Assembly (NCBI GenBank): GCA_963783095.1 | Contig: CAWAMR010000008.1 | Coordinates: forward strand, 124,001 to 188,000 | Length of the DNA stretch: 64,000 nucleotides | Source of the DNA: CAWAMR01 sp963783095 | GTDB taxonomy: Bacteria; Planctomycetota; Planctomycetia; Gemmatales; Gemmataceae | Direction of reading: 5' to 3' | In this document: positions 29,049 to 38,008 of the stretch, piece after piece | Numbering within the stretch: position 1 is the stretch's first letter | How the letters are laid out: each line of letters begins with the position of its first letter | Notes under the pieces: generated by a model | The model's database searches: none | What the model was told of the DNA's origin: nothing | What the model saw: the letters and a program-made list of their open reading frames with translations, nothing else | Translations under genes and position numbers: made by a program

Positions 29049-29632
29049 ATGACCTGGATCAAAACTGTTCCCTACGCAGAGGCGAGTCCCGAACTGCGCG
29101 GACTTATGAAGCCATCCGCAGTCTTTACCCATCCGAGTATGAGGGCGAGTCGCCGGCAAGTCTCATGCGGCCCGACGGCACCAGCGATAGTATCGTTGCT
29201 GCCCACAGCATCATCCCGGAGGCGATGAAGTATATGATGTCGGGCTTTGCCGTGTTATTGCGGCCGAGCTTACCTTTGACGCGCCGACAGCACGAGATGA
29301 TCGCATCCGTGGTATCCGTTCACAACCAGTGTTTTCACTGAGCCGAGAGCCACGTTGAGTTTCTTCGTCAGGCCAGCCTTGATGAGGAACTCGCCGCCGC
29401 GTTGCGGCGGGACTACACTCAGGCCGATTTATCCGAGCAAGACCGTGCCATGCTCGATTTTGCCGTTCTGTTGACCAAAGCAGCCTACAAGACGACTCCG
29501 GATGACCTCAACAGGCTCCGCGCGGTCGGCTTCGACGACGTTGGAATTCTCCAAATCACGCTCATTGCCTCCTGGTTCAATTACATCAACCGCGTCGCCG
29601 ATGCGCTCGGCCTCAGTAAGCCGTTGGATTAG
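29049..29632 (+). CDS. AhpD/peroxidase-related protein with in-frame TGA (probable selenoprotein)
   Basis: This is about 194 residues of the peroxidase-related CMD family. It begins MTWIKTVPYAEASPELR; after one frame break near 29100 it continues YEAIRSLYPSEYEGESPASL. The active site reads NQCFH-TGA-AESHVEFLRQ: Cys at the first position of CxxC and TGA (29339-29341) exactly where relatives have the second Cys (CFYC-xESH). After the TGA the frame stays open and conserved for 96 codons (YTQADLSEQDRAMLDFAVLL to LGLSKPLD), so the TGA is best read as selenocysteine. A stem-loop lies at 29363-29387. A peroxide- or disulphide-linked redox role is inferred from the family. Confidence 0.8.
29363..29387 (+). 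promoter_or_regulatory. candidate bacterial SECIS stem-loop
   Basis: Starting 22 bases after the TGA, CTTCGTCAGG pairs with CCTTGATGAGG through about ten base pairs with one bulged U and a CCAG loop. Bacterial SECIS elements lie in the coding sequence just 3' of the UGA with an apical loop about 16-37 bases away; this fits in position. Folding was done by eye. Confidence 0.4.
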
Positions 29633-29640
29633 AGACAGAA

Positions 29641-32176
29641 TCATGGCTTCTTCTCTTCCGATTTCTTGCCCTCTTCGCGGGCAAAGACATTGACGGGTTC
29701 CAGCGGCAACTGAAAGGCGTCGGCCACGCGCGTCATGTAGTTGCACCAGCCACCGTACCAAACGATGTCGATGGCGCGTTCTCGCCCAAACACATCCACC
29801 AGTCGTCGAATGTCCTTGCCGGTAATCGACGCCGGCTCAGCGGCAATCCGGTGAGCGAACTGAAAGGCCAGTTGCTCCGCCGGCGGGAATGCCGACCAGT
29901 TCGCTTCCGCCAGGTTCTTGGTGCGCTTCTTGATTTCATCCTGCTTCAGACCCGCGACCGCGAGCAGCATCTCACTGTGACCCAGTCAGTAATAACACTC
30001 ATTGCTCCTGGTAATCACCCAAAAATAAGTATTCGCAAAGACCTGATCGAGTTTGGACTCCTCGTCAAACATACTCATGCACTCGAACCAGGCCTGCGTC
30101 AGAAGGGGCTGATAGCCCAGGCTCACCCGGCTCCAGGCAATCCGCGCCGACCGCTTTTTGGCTGCGGGCGGAAGCTTGTCGAGGCTTTCGAGGGGCGGTA
30201 GTGGAATGCGAGGTTCTTTGCTTTTGAGCGGATAGTGCCTTTTGAACCTGGCCGAAATCCTCGGTGCGCCAGTTCGGCTTTTCTCCGAGAGAAACCGATT
30301 GGACTTCGCCGATCCGGTTCCAGTCGGAACGGTTCGGCACCGGTATTCTCGCCTGTCGCTCTTTATCGAGTTGAAGTTCCAGCGGAGGGTACGGCCCATC
30401 CGCTTCAACCTCAACTCCGAGCGCCAGAATAATGCGGTCCTGAAAATTGGCGTGAGCCAGCGTGTGCACAATGGCGACGACTTTCTCTGCACCAAAGTGT
30501 TTGATGAGGTCGGCAACCTCGTCATCGGTCACTTTGTAAGCAGCAATTGTCAACTTGCGGGCGAATTGCAGTGCCGCACGCTCGAAGCGGGCATGTCATT
30601 CCATTGGCCGGTCATGAGTCTCTTGAGTTCCACTTCGGTGATGCCCGCGCGCCTGAGGTCGGCCTCCGCATAGCGCCTGCTGTAAGCGCAGCCTATGGCG
30701 TCCGCAGCCACCCAGCGAAGCTTGCCGTACAGCAGTTGACCGAGCGGGTTCTTGACCCGGTGCACATAGTCCAGTTTCAGCATCAGCGCGGTCGTCTTCG
30801 GTAACGAATCGATCAATGTTCGTGCCCAGGCCGGCAGCGCCGGCTCCGCGCGTGGCAAGAGTTTCCAGGCGTCGTTATTGCTCAGGCTGGGTAGTCTGGA
30901 CGTTGGTTTTTTCTCGAATTTTGGCTCCTTGTTCTTCCCGACACTTTCGAGCAGGCACATCACCAGCGCTTGCTCCATTTCACCGACCTTGAAGCCGAAA
31001 GGCCCCCGGCCGGTCTTGTAGGCAACTTTCCCCTTGGGATCGATCACGTACATGCGCGCCGGCATTCCGCTATAGCTATTGCCAACTTTGTCGTTGATTT
31101 CATCCACGACGACCGGCATGGTCGGTTTGAGCTTCTTGCAAAATTGATCGCAAACCTTCACTCGCTCACCCAATTCGATGGGCTGCTTGACGGCAATTCC
31201 GACCTTGGCGTTGGATTCCATTTTCCAGCCATCGGTCGGGTGTGCCTCGCGGACGTAGACCATGACAAAGTGGGCCTTGCCCTTGAAGCGCTGATAGACC
31301 AGTTCCACATCAGGGTAGAACGATCGGAACGGCCCGCACGTGAAGTTGCCGAAGATCAACACGACCGGCTTGGGGCCGATTAATTTCGATAATTGGATGG
31401 TGTCGTTGCCGTCCACCGTTTTAAGTGTGAAATCGGTGCGCAGCTTCATCGACTTTCGGTCCTTCGTTCAGCGAGCCGATCTCGCCCGCGTACAGGCCGC
31501 GCACCAGGACGGGAATGGAAGGTTCATCGCCCGGCGAGAAGCCTTTTGCTGCTGCTCCGCCCAGGAGCGCACCGCGCAGATCTTCCGATGTCAAGTACTC
31601 CTTGCCGTCAGCTGTCCTCTTGAAGAATTCTTCCAGATCGCTCTGCGTCAATTTGCCGTCGCCGCGGCTATTGATGCGCCGGAAGAGACGGTTGACCATG
31701 TAGGCTTGTTGGACCCAGGGGTTTCGATCCGACCAGTCAAGATCGCCGGCAGTGATTCTCCCATCGCCGTCGCGATCGAGCTTTTTGAAGAGGGCTTCCG
31801 GCCCCCGGAACTTGTCGCGCTCAATCGCTCCGTCTTTCGGATCGATTTCGTGTCTCTGTGCCAGCCACTTCCAGGTAAATCGTGATTCTGCCGGTCCGAA
31901 CCAGCCTTCCTGTGGCCCCAATTGGGAGCCGCGAAGAATGGCGGAAAGCATCCGAACGGCTTCAGGCTGCTTTTTGCCTTCATAAGCCTTTTCCAATTCA
32001 TCGGCAGCCTTGGCTGCTTCTTTTGGGTTGGCCAGTTGTTCCGGCGTGAATGTCGGCAAACGCAGCGCACCGGAGCGATTCGGCGGAGCGATCGGTTTCT
32101 TGGACTCGTCGGACCTTGAAATGGGCGCAATCAGCACCGCTATTGAAAGAACGCAGAAATACTGTCGGCAACGCAT
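29641..32176 (-). CDS. EF-hand / deiodinase-like / double AhpD fusion with in-frame TGA, three frame breaks
   Basis: This is a polypeptide of about 840 residues. In order: a signal peptide (QYFCVLSIAVLIAPISRS); EF-hand-like loops DPKDGAIERDKF, DRDGDGRITAGD and NSRGDGKLTQSD (residues about 112-180); an iodothyronine-deiodinase-like thioredoxin fold with VVLIFGNFTCGPF, VYVREAHPTDGW, MPVVVDEINDKVGNSY and ARMYVIDPKGKVAYKTG; a first AhpD-like domain with a degenerate site (AIGCAYSRRYAEADL); and a second AhpD-like domain with SNECYY-TGA-LGHSEM. The TGA (29986-29988) aligns with the second Cys of NNCQYCMGHQES in the gene at 27433, so it probably encodes selenocysteine. Frame breaks lie near 31440, 30590 and 30225. 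The deiodinase domain has Cys where animal enzymes have Sec. GGAG precedes the ATG at 32176. If the frame change at 31440 were real, the EF-hand part would be a separate coupled gene. Confidence 0.78.
29941..29967 (-). promoter_or_regulatory. candidate bacterial SECIS stem-loop
   Basis: Nineteen bases after the TGA, CTGCT pairs with AGCAG, enclosing a CGC-GGTC-GCG hairpin whose loop begins with G. The apical loop is 27-30 bases from the TGA, within the usual bacterial SECIS range. Folding was done by eye, and the asymmetric internal bulge weakens it. Confidence 0.35.
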
Positions 32177-32255
32177 CAGTAAACTCCATGATAAATTCGT
32201 TGATGTTAATGGATGGAACAATCGTGGGTGGTCTTCTCACTTGGGGCCGAAGGCA

Positions 32256-32575
32256 TTGGGAGCCCGCAGCGCAAGCAAGGCAGAACTCGTACCCTTGCTT
32301 GCGCGTCGGGCTCCCAATATCTGTGGAATTCCGAGGGGATTGGGAGCCCGCAGCGCAAGCAAGGCGGAACTCGTACCCTTGCTTGCGCGTCGGGCTCCCA
32401 ATATCTGTGGAATTCCGAGGGGATTGGGAGCCCGCAGCGCAAGCAAGGCAGAACTCGTACCCTTGCTTGCGCGTCGGGCTCCCAATATCTGTAGAATTCC
32501 GAGGGGATTGGGAGCCCGCAGCGCAAGCAAGGCGGAACTCCTACCCTTGCTTGCGCGTCGCTCCCAAACGGCTGC
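32256..32575. repeat. 84-bp tandem array of palindromic units (four copies)
   Basis: Units start at 32256, 32340, 32424 and 32508 with TTGGGAGCCCGCAGCGC. Within each, GGGAGCCCGCAGCGCAAGC faces GCTTGCGCGTCGGGCTCCC, so every unit can form a long hairpin; the spacer is ATATCTGTGGAATTCCGAGG. Copy four is degenerate at its right end. Open frames on both strands here are products of the repeat. The remaining bases of the 32177-32668 gap show nothing else. Confidence 0.9.
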
Positions 32576-32668
32576 GCCATTACGCATGTCTCATTTCCAC
32601 CGCGAGAAGCATAAATTCAGCTTTTTGCGCGCAACGGTGGCGCAACGAACGGGACTTTTGGCGGCAGT

Positions 32669-33139
32669 TTAGCTGCGAGGTGGATGAAAGATCGATTCGG
32701 GTAATGAATCGGTCATCTGGTGAAATGTGAGTGGAAACAACGACCCGTGGTCTTGAGTCGCTTCGAGTGATTCGCCGGCGACGATCGCGTCCGATATCCC
32801 GCCCCCGACCGTCGTCGGGGCAGCGGGTGTTATCGGCAGAGAGGGCAATTCTCGTTGCGAACAATTCGGACCTCGACAAGGGCATCCGCTTCCGGGATCG
32901 CTTTGGTTTGGCGGAGTGCTGTTGTCGGAAACGTCGGCGACATTATTTGCAGCGGGCAAGATGTGGATGTAATCGCCACAAGTGGCACCGGCATTTCGAG
33001 GAGCAACAACGCCAATAAAGCATGCAAGGATTGCTCCTATCAGCCAGCGTCGCGCCACTTTTTGCGGTGATGAAGCCACTTCGAACCTGCGTTTGAATGA
33101 AGAGTTGACAATTTGTTTGTACCCCCGCACGGTCGCCAT
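32669..33139 (-). CDS. small secreted CGDY-family protein, copy 4
   Basis: This 156-residue protein has a longer basic N-terminus (to KVARRWLIGAILACFIGVVA), then NAGATCGDYIHILPAANN, GCPCRGPNCSQRELP, a Pro/Thr-rich linker and the terminal block SIFHPPRS. It matches copies 2 and 3 in order and spacing of blocks but is diverged between them. It lies between the 84-bp repeat array and the second palindrome-ended element, with no operon partner. Confidence 0.65.
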   Translation of the reverse strand: MATVRGYKQIVNSSFKRRFEVASSPQKVARRWLIGAILACFIGVVAPRNAGATCGDYIHILPAANNVADVSDNSTPPNQSDPGSGCPCRGPNCSQRELPSLPITPAAPTTVGGGISDAIVAGESLEATQDHGSLFPLTFHQMTDSLPESIFHPPRS

Positions 33140-33328
33140 GTAAAGAATAAAGTTTGCAAAGATTCGAAATGTTATCCGAACGCCGAAGGCATAGTTCCGG
33201 CAAGGTTTGTTCCTTTCGGTCTGCCTTTGCTAAAATATCCTCGGTACTGCTCACTCCTCATTTCTTGCTCGACGAGCAAGAAATTTATCGGCGCGTGCAA
33301 CGATTTAAGCGGAGCGTCGAGTCATTCC

Positions 33329-33478
33329 CCCTCTCCCCTGTACTCAGGGGAGAGGGTTGGGGTGAGGGGAAGAGCCTGCCACCATGAAAAACGCGTCTGG
33401 GAAGGGTGATGGTTCAACCCCTCACCCTAACCCTCTCCCCTGAGTACAGGGGAGAGGGGATTAGTGCTTGCTCTCTCT
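33329..33478. repeat. palindrome-ended intergenic element, copy 2
   Basis: It has the same architecture as 14718-14855: CCCTCTCCCCTGTACTCAGG at the left, CCTGAGTACAGGGGAGAGG at the right, an interior AACGCGTCT, the stretch CCCTCACCCTAACCCTCTCC, and a downstream GATTAGTGCTTGCTC. The left arm is better preserved than in copy 1. It occupies most of the 400-bp gap before the CRTAC1-like gene. Confidence 0.75.
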
Positions 33479-33538
33479 GTTCCACTTGATTGCGGCTATG
33501 CCGCGCTGTGAGAGAGGAAAACTACTTCATGGAGAATC

Positions 33539-35402
33539 ATGCGCCTAAGCCCGATTCATTATGTTTTGATCGTACTGGCAGTTGCAGCAATTGCCGTCGT
33601 CGCCTTTCTGACGCCCGCTCCAGAATCCCTGACGGCAACGATCACTCACCATCCATTCCGCCCGTACCCGAAGTTCATTTCGCCGACACAACCAACGCTG
33701 CGGGCATTCATTTTCGGCACTTCAACGGTGCCGGCGGTGCGAAACTTTTGCCGGAAACCATGGGATCGGGCGTAGCGGTTCTCGACTTCGACCGCGACGG
33801 CAAGCCCGACCTGCTGTTCGTGAACTCCTGTCCCTGGCCCGGTAATCCCACTCGGCCGAACGGATCGAAGCCGGCTCTTTACCGCAACATGGGCGATGGA
33901 ACCTTTGAAGATGTCACCGAAGCCGTGGGACTGGGAGTGACGATCTTCGGAATGGGCGTTGCGGTCGGCGACATCGACAACGACCAATACCCCGACATTT
34001 TCATTACCGCTGTGGGAGGGAATTGGCTCTTCCACAATGTTGCCGATGGAAAGAACGGGCGTCGATTCGAGAACATATCGCAATCATCTCGCATTGAAAA
34101 CTGCGCCCATTTGGCCCGATGCCAGTGCCGAGGCGTTTCTGCGCTGGCAAGGGTCGATCCCGTTTCCTTCCTCCGCCACCTTTCTGGACTACGACCTCGA
34201 CGGCAAACTCGACTTGTTTATTTGCTATTATCTGACCTGGTCGCCCGCGAAAGACCTGTCGATCAACGCGCAGATCCCTGGCGTGGGCGGTGCCTATGTC
34301 CCGCCGCAACAATTCGAAGGAACCCATTGCGTGCTCCTGCGCAATATCGACGGCCTGCACTTCGAAGACGTTTCGGAAAGGGCAGGCATTCAGGTTCTGG
34401 AAGGCAACGGCAAGGCGAGAAGGAAGGTCGGCAAGGCACTGGGCGTCGTGATTTGCGATCCCGATGAAGACGGCTGGCCCGACATCGTCGTCGCCAACGA
34501 CACCGAGAGAAACTTTTTCTTTCACAACGTACCCAGCCCGGATGGCACTCGGCACTTCGACGAGATTGGTTTGCCGACCAACGTGGCTCTTTCGGAGGGC
34601 CATACCCGAGGTGCCATGGGAATAGACTGGGGAGAATACCAGCCGGGCAAGCAGGCTTTGCTGATCGCCAACTTTGCCAACGAAGCCGATTCGTTTTTGA
34701 CGCTGGTCGATCCCAAACAGATTCGCTTCGTCGATTCCGCTTCGGCAGTCGGTCTGGCCGATGCGTCCCGGCTGCCGCTGAAGTTCGGGGCATTCTTCTT
34801 CGACTACGATCTGGACGGCCGAATGGATCTTCTTACCTGCAACGGGCATCTTGAGCCTGAAATCAACAAGGTGCAAAAGAGGCAGAGCTACAAGCAGCCC
34901 GTTCAACTTTTCTGGAACATGGGCGACAAACCGCTGATGTTTGAACCCGTTACTTCCGCTCATTCGGGCGATGACCTTTTCAGGCCCCTCGTGGGTCGAG
35001 GCTGCGTTTACCTCGACTACGACGGCGACGGCGACTTGGATTTGGTTCTCACGGAAAACAACGGCCCGGCCAGGCTGTTTCGCAACGACAACGGCTGGGC
35101 CATCACTGGGTCCGGCTAAGACTAGTTGGAGATGGCAAGCGATCTTCCCGAGATGCCACAGGAGCGCATGTGACGCTCGAAGCCGGGGGCAAGCTCCAAC
35201 ACCGTTATCTGGCGGGGCTCGCGGCTACTTGAGCCAAAGCGAAGAGAGCGTAACCTTCGGCCTCGGCCATGCCGAGAAGATCGATCGCATCACGGTTCGC
35301 TGGCCGGGCAAAGGCCCGGAAGCAGCCCAAGAGTGGACCGACCTATCCACCAACCATAACTTCGAGCTGCGGCAAGGAGACCCGAATGTGTACACCCGTT
35401 GA
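33539..35402 (+). CDS. second CRTAC1-like FG-GAP/ASPIC protein, about four frame breaks
   Basis: This is about 620 residues when joined. The N-terminal anchor is HYVLIVLAVAAIAVVAFL, then VHFADTTNAAGIHFRHFNG, FG-GAP loops DFDRDGKPDLLFV, DIDNDQYPDIFIT, DYDLDGKLDLFICYY, DPDEDGWPDIVV, DYDLDGRMDLLTC and DYDGDGDLDLVLT, then an ASPIC/UnbV domain (HWVRLRLVGDG, GAHVTLEAGGKLQHRYLAG, SVTFGLGHAEKIDRITVRWP). Frame changes occur near 33655, 34110, 35100 and 35215. It is a paralogue of the protein at 8770 but has no UnbU-like partner. It may bind calcium at the propeller loops; the substrate is unknown. Confidence 0.82.
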
Positions 35403-36557
35403 GTATAGATGACTCATTGGAGTGCTGGCAGGTTCAGACTTCATCTGCCGCTCGCCTTAGAGCATTTCCACTTGTGTTTTGAACAAATATACAGTATATT
35501 AGATAATGTGAAAGGAAAATCAGTTGTGTAGTCCAGACAACAACAAACGAATTTCCGAACGTCGTGCTACAAGTTGCTACACTATTCGGCATGCGGATCA
35601 ACGATTGAATAACCAAACAAACGAGACAGTACACGCGATGCTACAATTTGCTTCAATATACACCACCCGGTAAAGAATGAGCCGTTCTTGGTGTCTCAGA
35701 AACCAGCCTCGAAACCATCGGCTGAAGCCTTGCTGGCGCGTCGGGTTAACGATACATCTGCATTCCCAGAAACCAGTAAACCGCAGGTGGGTCGTTGTTA
35801 ACCCGACGCGCGAGCGAGGCTCCAGCCGATGGCTTCGAGGCTGGTTTTGGTGAGAGGGTGGCGGAATCGTTGCGCACTCTCGTCGAGTATAACTTGGCGC
35901 GGCCTAAATTGAGATTATCCATCTGTCATCGAAAGTGCGAACGAACGAACGAACGAATTTCCGAATGCCGTGCTTCCAAGAAACTTCGCCTCGATCCAAC
36001 GATTATTGATTTGATATTCTGGCGAAGTTACTTTCAGATGAGGGCCCGAAACCGGTGCAGACGCTACAAATTGCTACAAAAAATGGATTGTACGCCTGCA
36101 ATCGCACATACGAACTAACGATTTTCCGAATGACGTGCTTCCAAGAACTAAAGCCAATCAAACGCTTATCGATTTGATGGATTGGCGAAGTCTTTGCCGA
36201 TGAGAGCCCGAAACGGGGCGCAGACGCTACAAATTGCTACAAAAAATGGATTGTGCGCCTGCAATCGCACATACGAACTAACGATTTTCCGAATGACGTG
36301 CTACAAGTTGCTACAAAAATCTGGTTTTTGGAACAACGATTGAATAACCAAGCAAGCGAGACAGTGAACGCGATGCTACAAATTGTTTCCAAAGAACTTG
36401 GCAGTTGATCAAACGATTATTGATATGACACACTGACGCTACTACTGAAGCAGGTTGTCTGTATTGCAACCAGACTGCAATCATGGGATAAGAAAACACC
36501 CACACGATTGTGGGTATCGAATCGCTTCTTCCTAATGGAGAAGAACTAGGAGCGACC
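35403..36557. repeat. non-coding kilobase with inverted and tandem repeats
   Basis: I see no gene in these 1,155 bases. An inverted repeat pairs AAACCAGCCTCGAAACCATC (about 35701) with its near-complement ending GGCTTCGAGGCTGGTTTT (about 35851), with GTCGGGTTAAC / GTTAACCCGAC inside. A tandem repeat of about 164 bp starts at 35958, 36123 and 36286 with TTTCCGAATGxCGTGCT and contains GCTACAAATTGCTACAAAAA and CTGCAATCGCACATACGAAC. Diverged pieces occur at 35551 and near 43990. The 36480-36557 end should hold the promoter of the TPR gene. Confidence 0.7.
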
Positions 36558-37875
36558 ATGAACAGCTTTCGTCTTGTGAGTCTCGCGATTCTTTTCTCGA
36601 TGTCGCCTGCGTTTGCGGGCAAGGACACTCCGGCTGGCAATGCCCTGACACGCGGGCTTGAGCGCGCCTTGGCGCGCGAGTACGACAAGGCAATCGACGA
36701 CTACACCGAGGCCATCCGACTCGATGAGAAACTCGCATTTGCGTACTACTGCCGGGCATTGGCATTTCAGGTAAAGGGCAACCTCAACAAGGCGATCGAG
36801 GACTACTCCGCAGTAATACGACTCGAACCGATGGCTATCAATGCCTATTGCAATCGAGGTACTGTATACGGGATGAAGGGAAACTTTGATCGGGCAATTA
36901 AGGACTTCACCGAAGCGATCCGCTTGGATCCAAAAGAAGCTTCTGCCCATTACAACCGGGGGCTCGCTTACGATAAGGATGGAAGACTCGAAGAGGCCAT
37001 CAGGGACTACACTGAAGCGATCCGGCTCGATTCGAAGTATACGGATGCCTACCACAACCGGGGTATTTTGCACACGAAACAGGAGAATCTGGAGAAAGCA
37101 ACTGCGGACTTTACCGAGGCGATCCGCCTCAATCCTGAACTTGCCGGTGCTTATTACAACCGAGGCAACGTATCCCTTACGAAGGGTAACTTCGACAAAG
37201 CGATCGAGGACTACACCGCAACGATCCGAGTCGATCAGAACTATGTCGATGCCTACAACAACCGTGGCACGGCATATCAGAAGCTTGGGGACCTGGAGAA
37301 AGCATTTGACGACTTCACCCAAGCGATCAGCCTCAGCCCGCAGCATGCCGGTGCCTACTACAACCTGGGCAATGTTTACCTTTCCAAGGGTAACCTCGGC
37401 AAGGCAATCGAGGACTTCACGGAGGCCGTCCGTCTCAATCCGAACGACGTCAAAGCCCACTACAACCGGGGCTTCGCATACCATACCAATGGGGAACTCG
37501 ACAAGGCGATCAATGATTACACCGCGACCATCCGAATAAGTCCGAGTCATTCTAAAGCCTACCACAACCGAGGTTCGGCAAACTTTGTCAAAGGTAAGCT
37601 CGACGAGGCGATCGAAGACTACACGGCTGCGATCCGCATCAATCCGAAGCTTGCGGAAGCCTTCGTCGGCCGGGGCACCGCATTCATGAATAAAGGCGAC
37701 TCTCGACAAAGCGATCAATGATTACACCGAAGCGATTCGACTTAATCCGATGAATGCCACCGCTTACTACCACCGCGGCCTACTTTACGAGGAAAAAGGT
37801 AATCTCGGACAGGCGAAGAAGGACTACGACGACGCCATCCGGCTCGATCCGAGTCTAGGGAAAAGATCGAAGTAA
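36558..37875 (+). CDS. secreted TPR protein, one frame break
   Basis: This is about 438 residues of nearly perfect 34-residue TPR units after a signal peptide (RLVSLAILFSMSPAFAG). About eleven to twelve units share LDKAIEDYTEAIRLNP followed by AYYNRGxAYxxKG. AGGAGCGACC lies upstream of the ATG at 36558. The frame breaks near 37698 (KGDS should continue as LDKAINDYTEAIRLNP), and the protein ends DDAIRLDPSLGKRSK. Such regular repeats usually make a superhelical scaffold. The downstream glycosyltransferase-like gene is 130 bp away. Confidence 0.85.
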
Positions 37876-38008
37876 GGAATCCATAGGGTGTGAACAATTA
37901 GAATTTGGGATTTCCCTAAATGGGGTAATTCGGGTAAAACTTTCGTGGGCCGGAACCCACGATCATGGCGCGATGCTGGATGCTTCGCGCTGTCAGGGAT
38001 TTATTCGC

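Noticed and set aside
32206..32730. Long open frames on both strands with repeated peptides
   Set aside because: They are translations of the 84-bp palindromic array; identical frames on both strands and no start context.
35795..36118. 107-residue frame in the non-coding kilobase
   Set aside because: Covers an inverted repeat and tandem repeats; composition is not protein-like.
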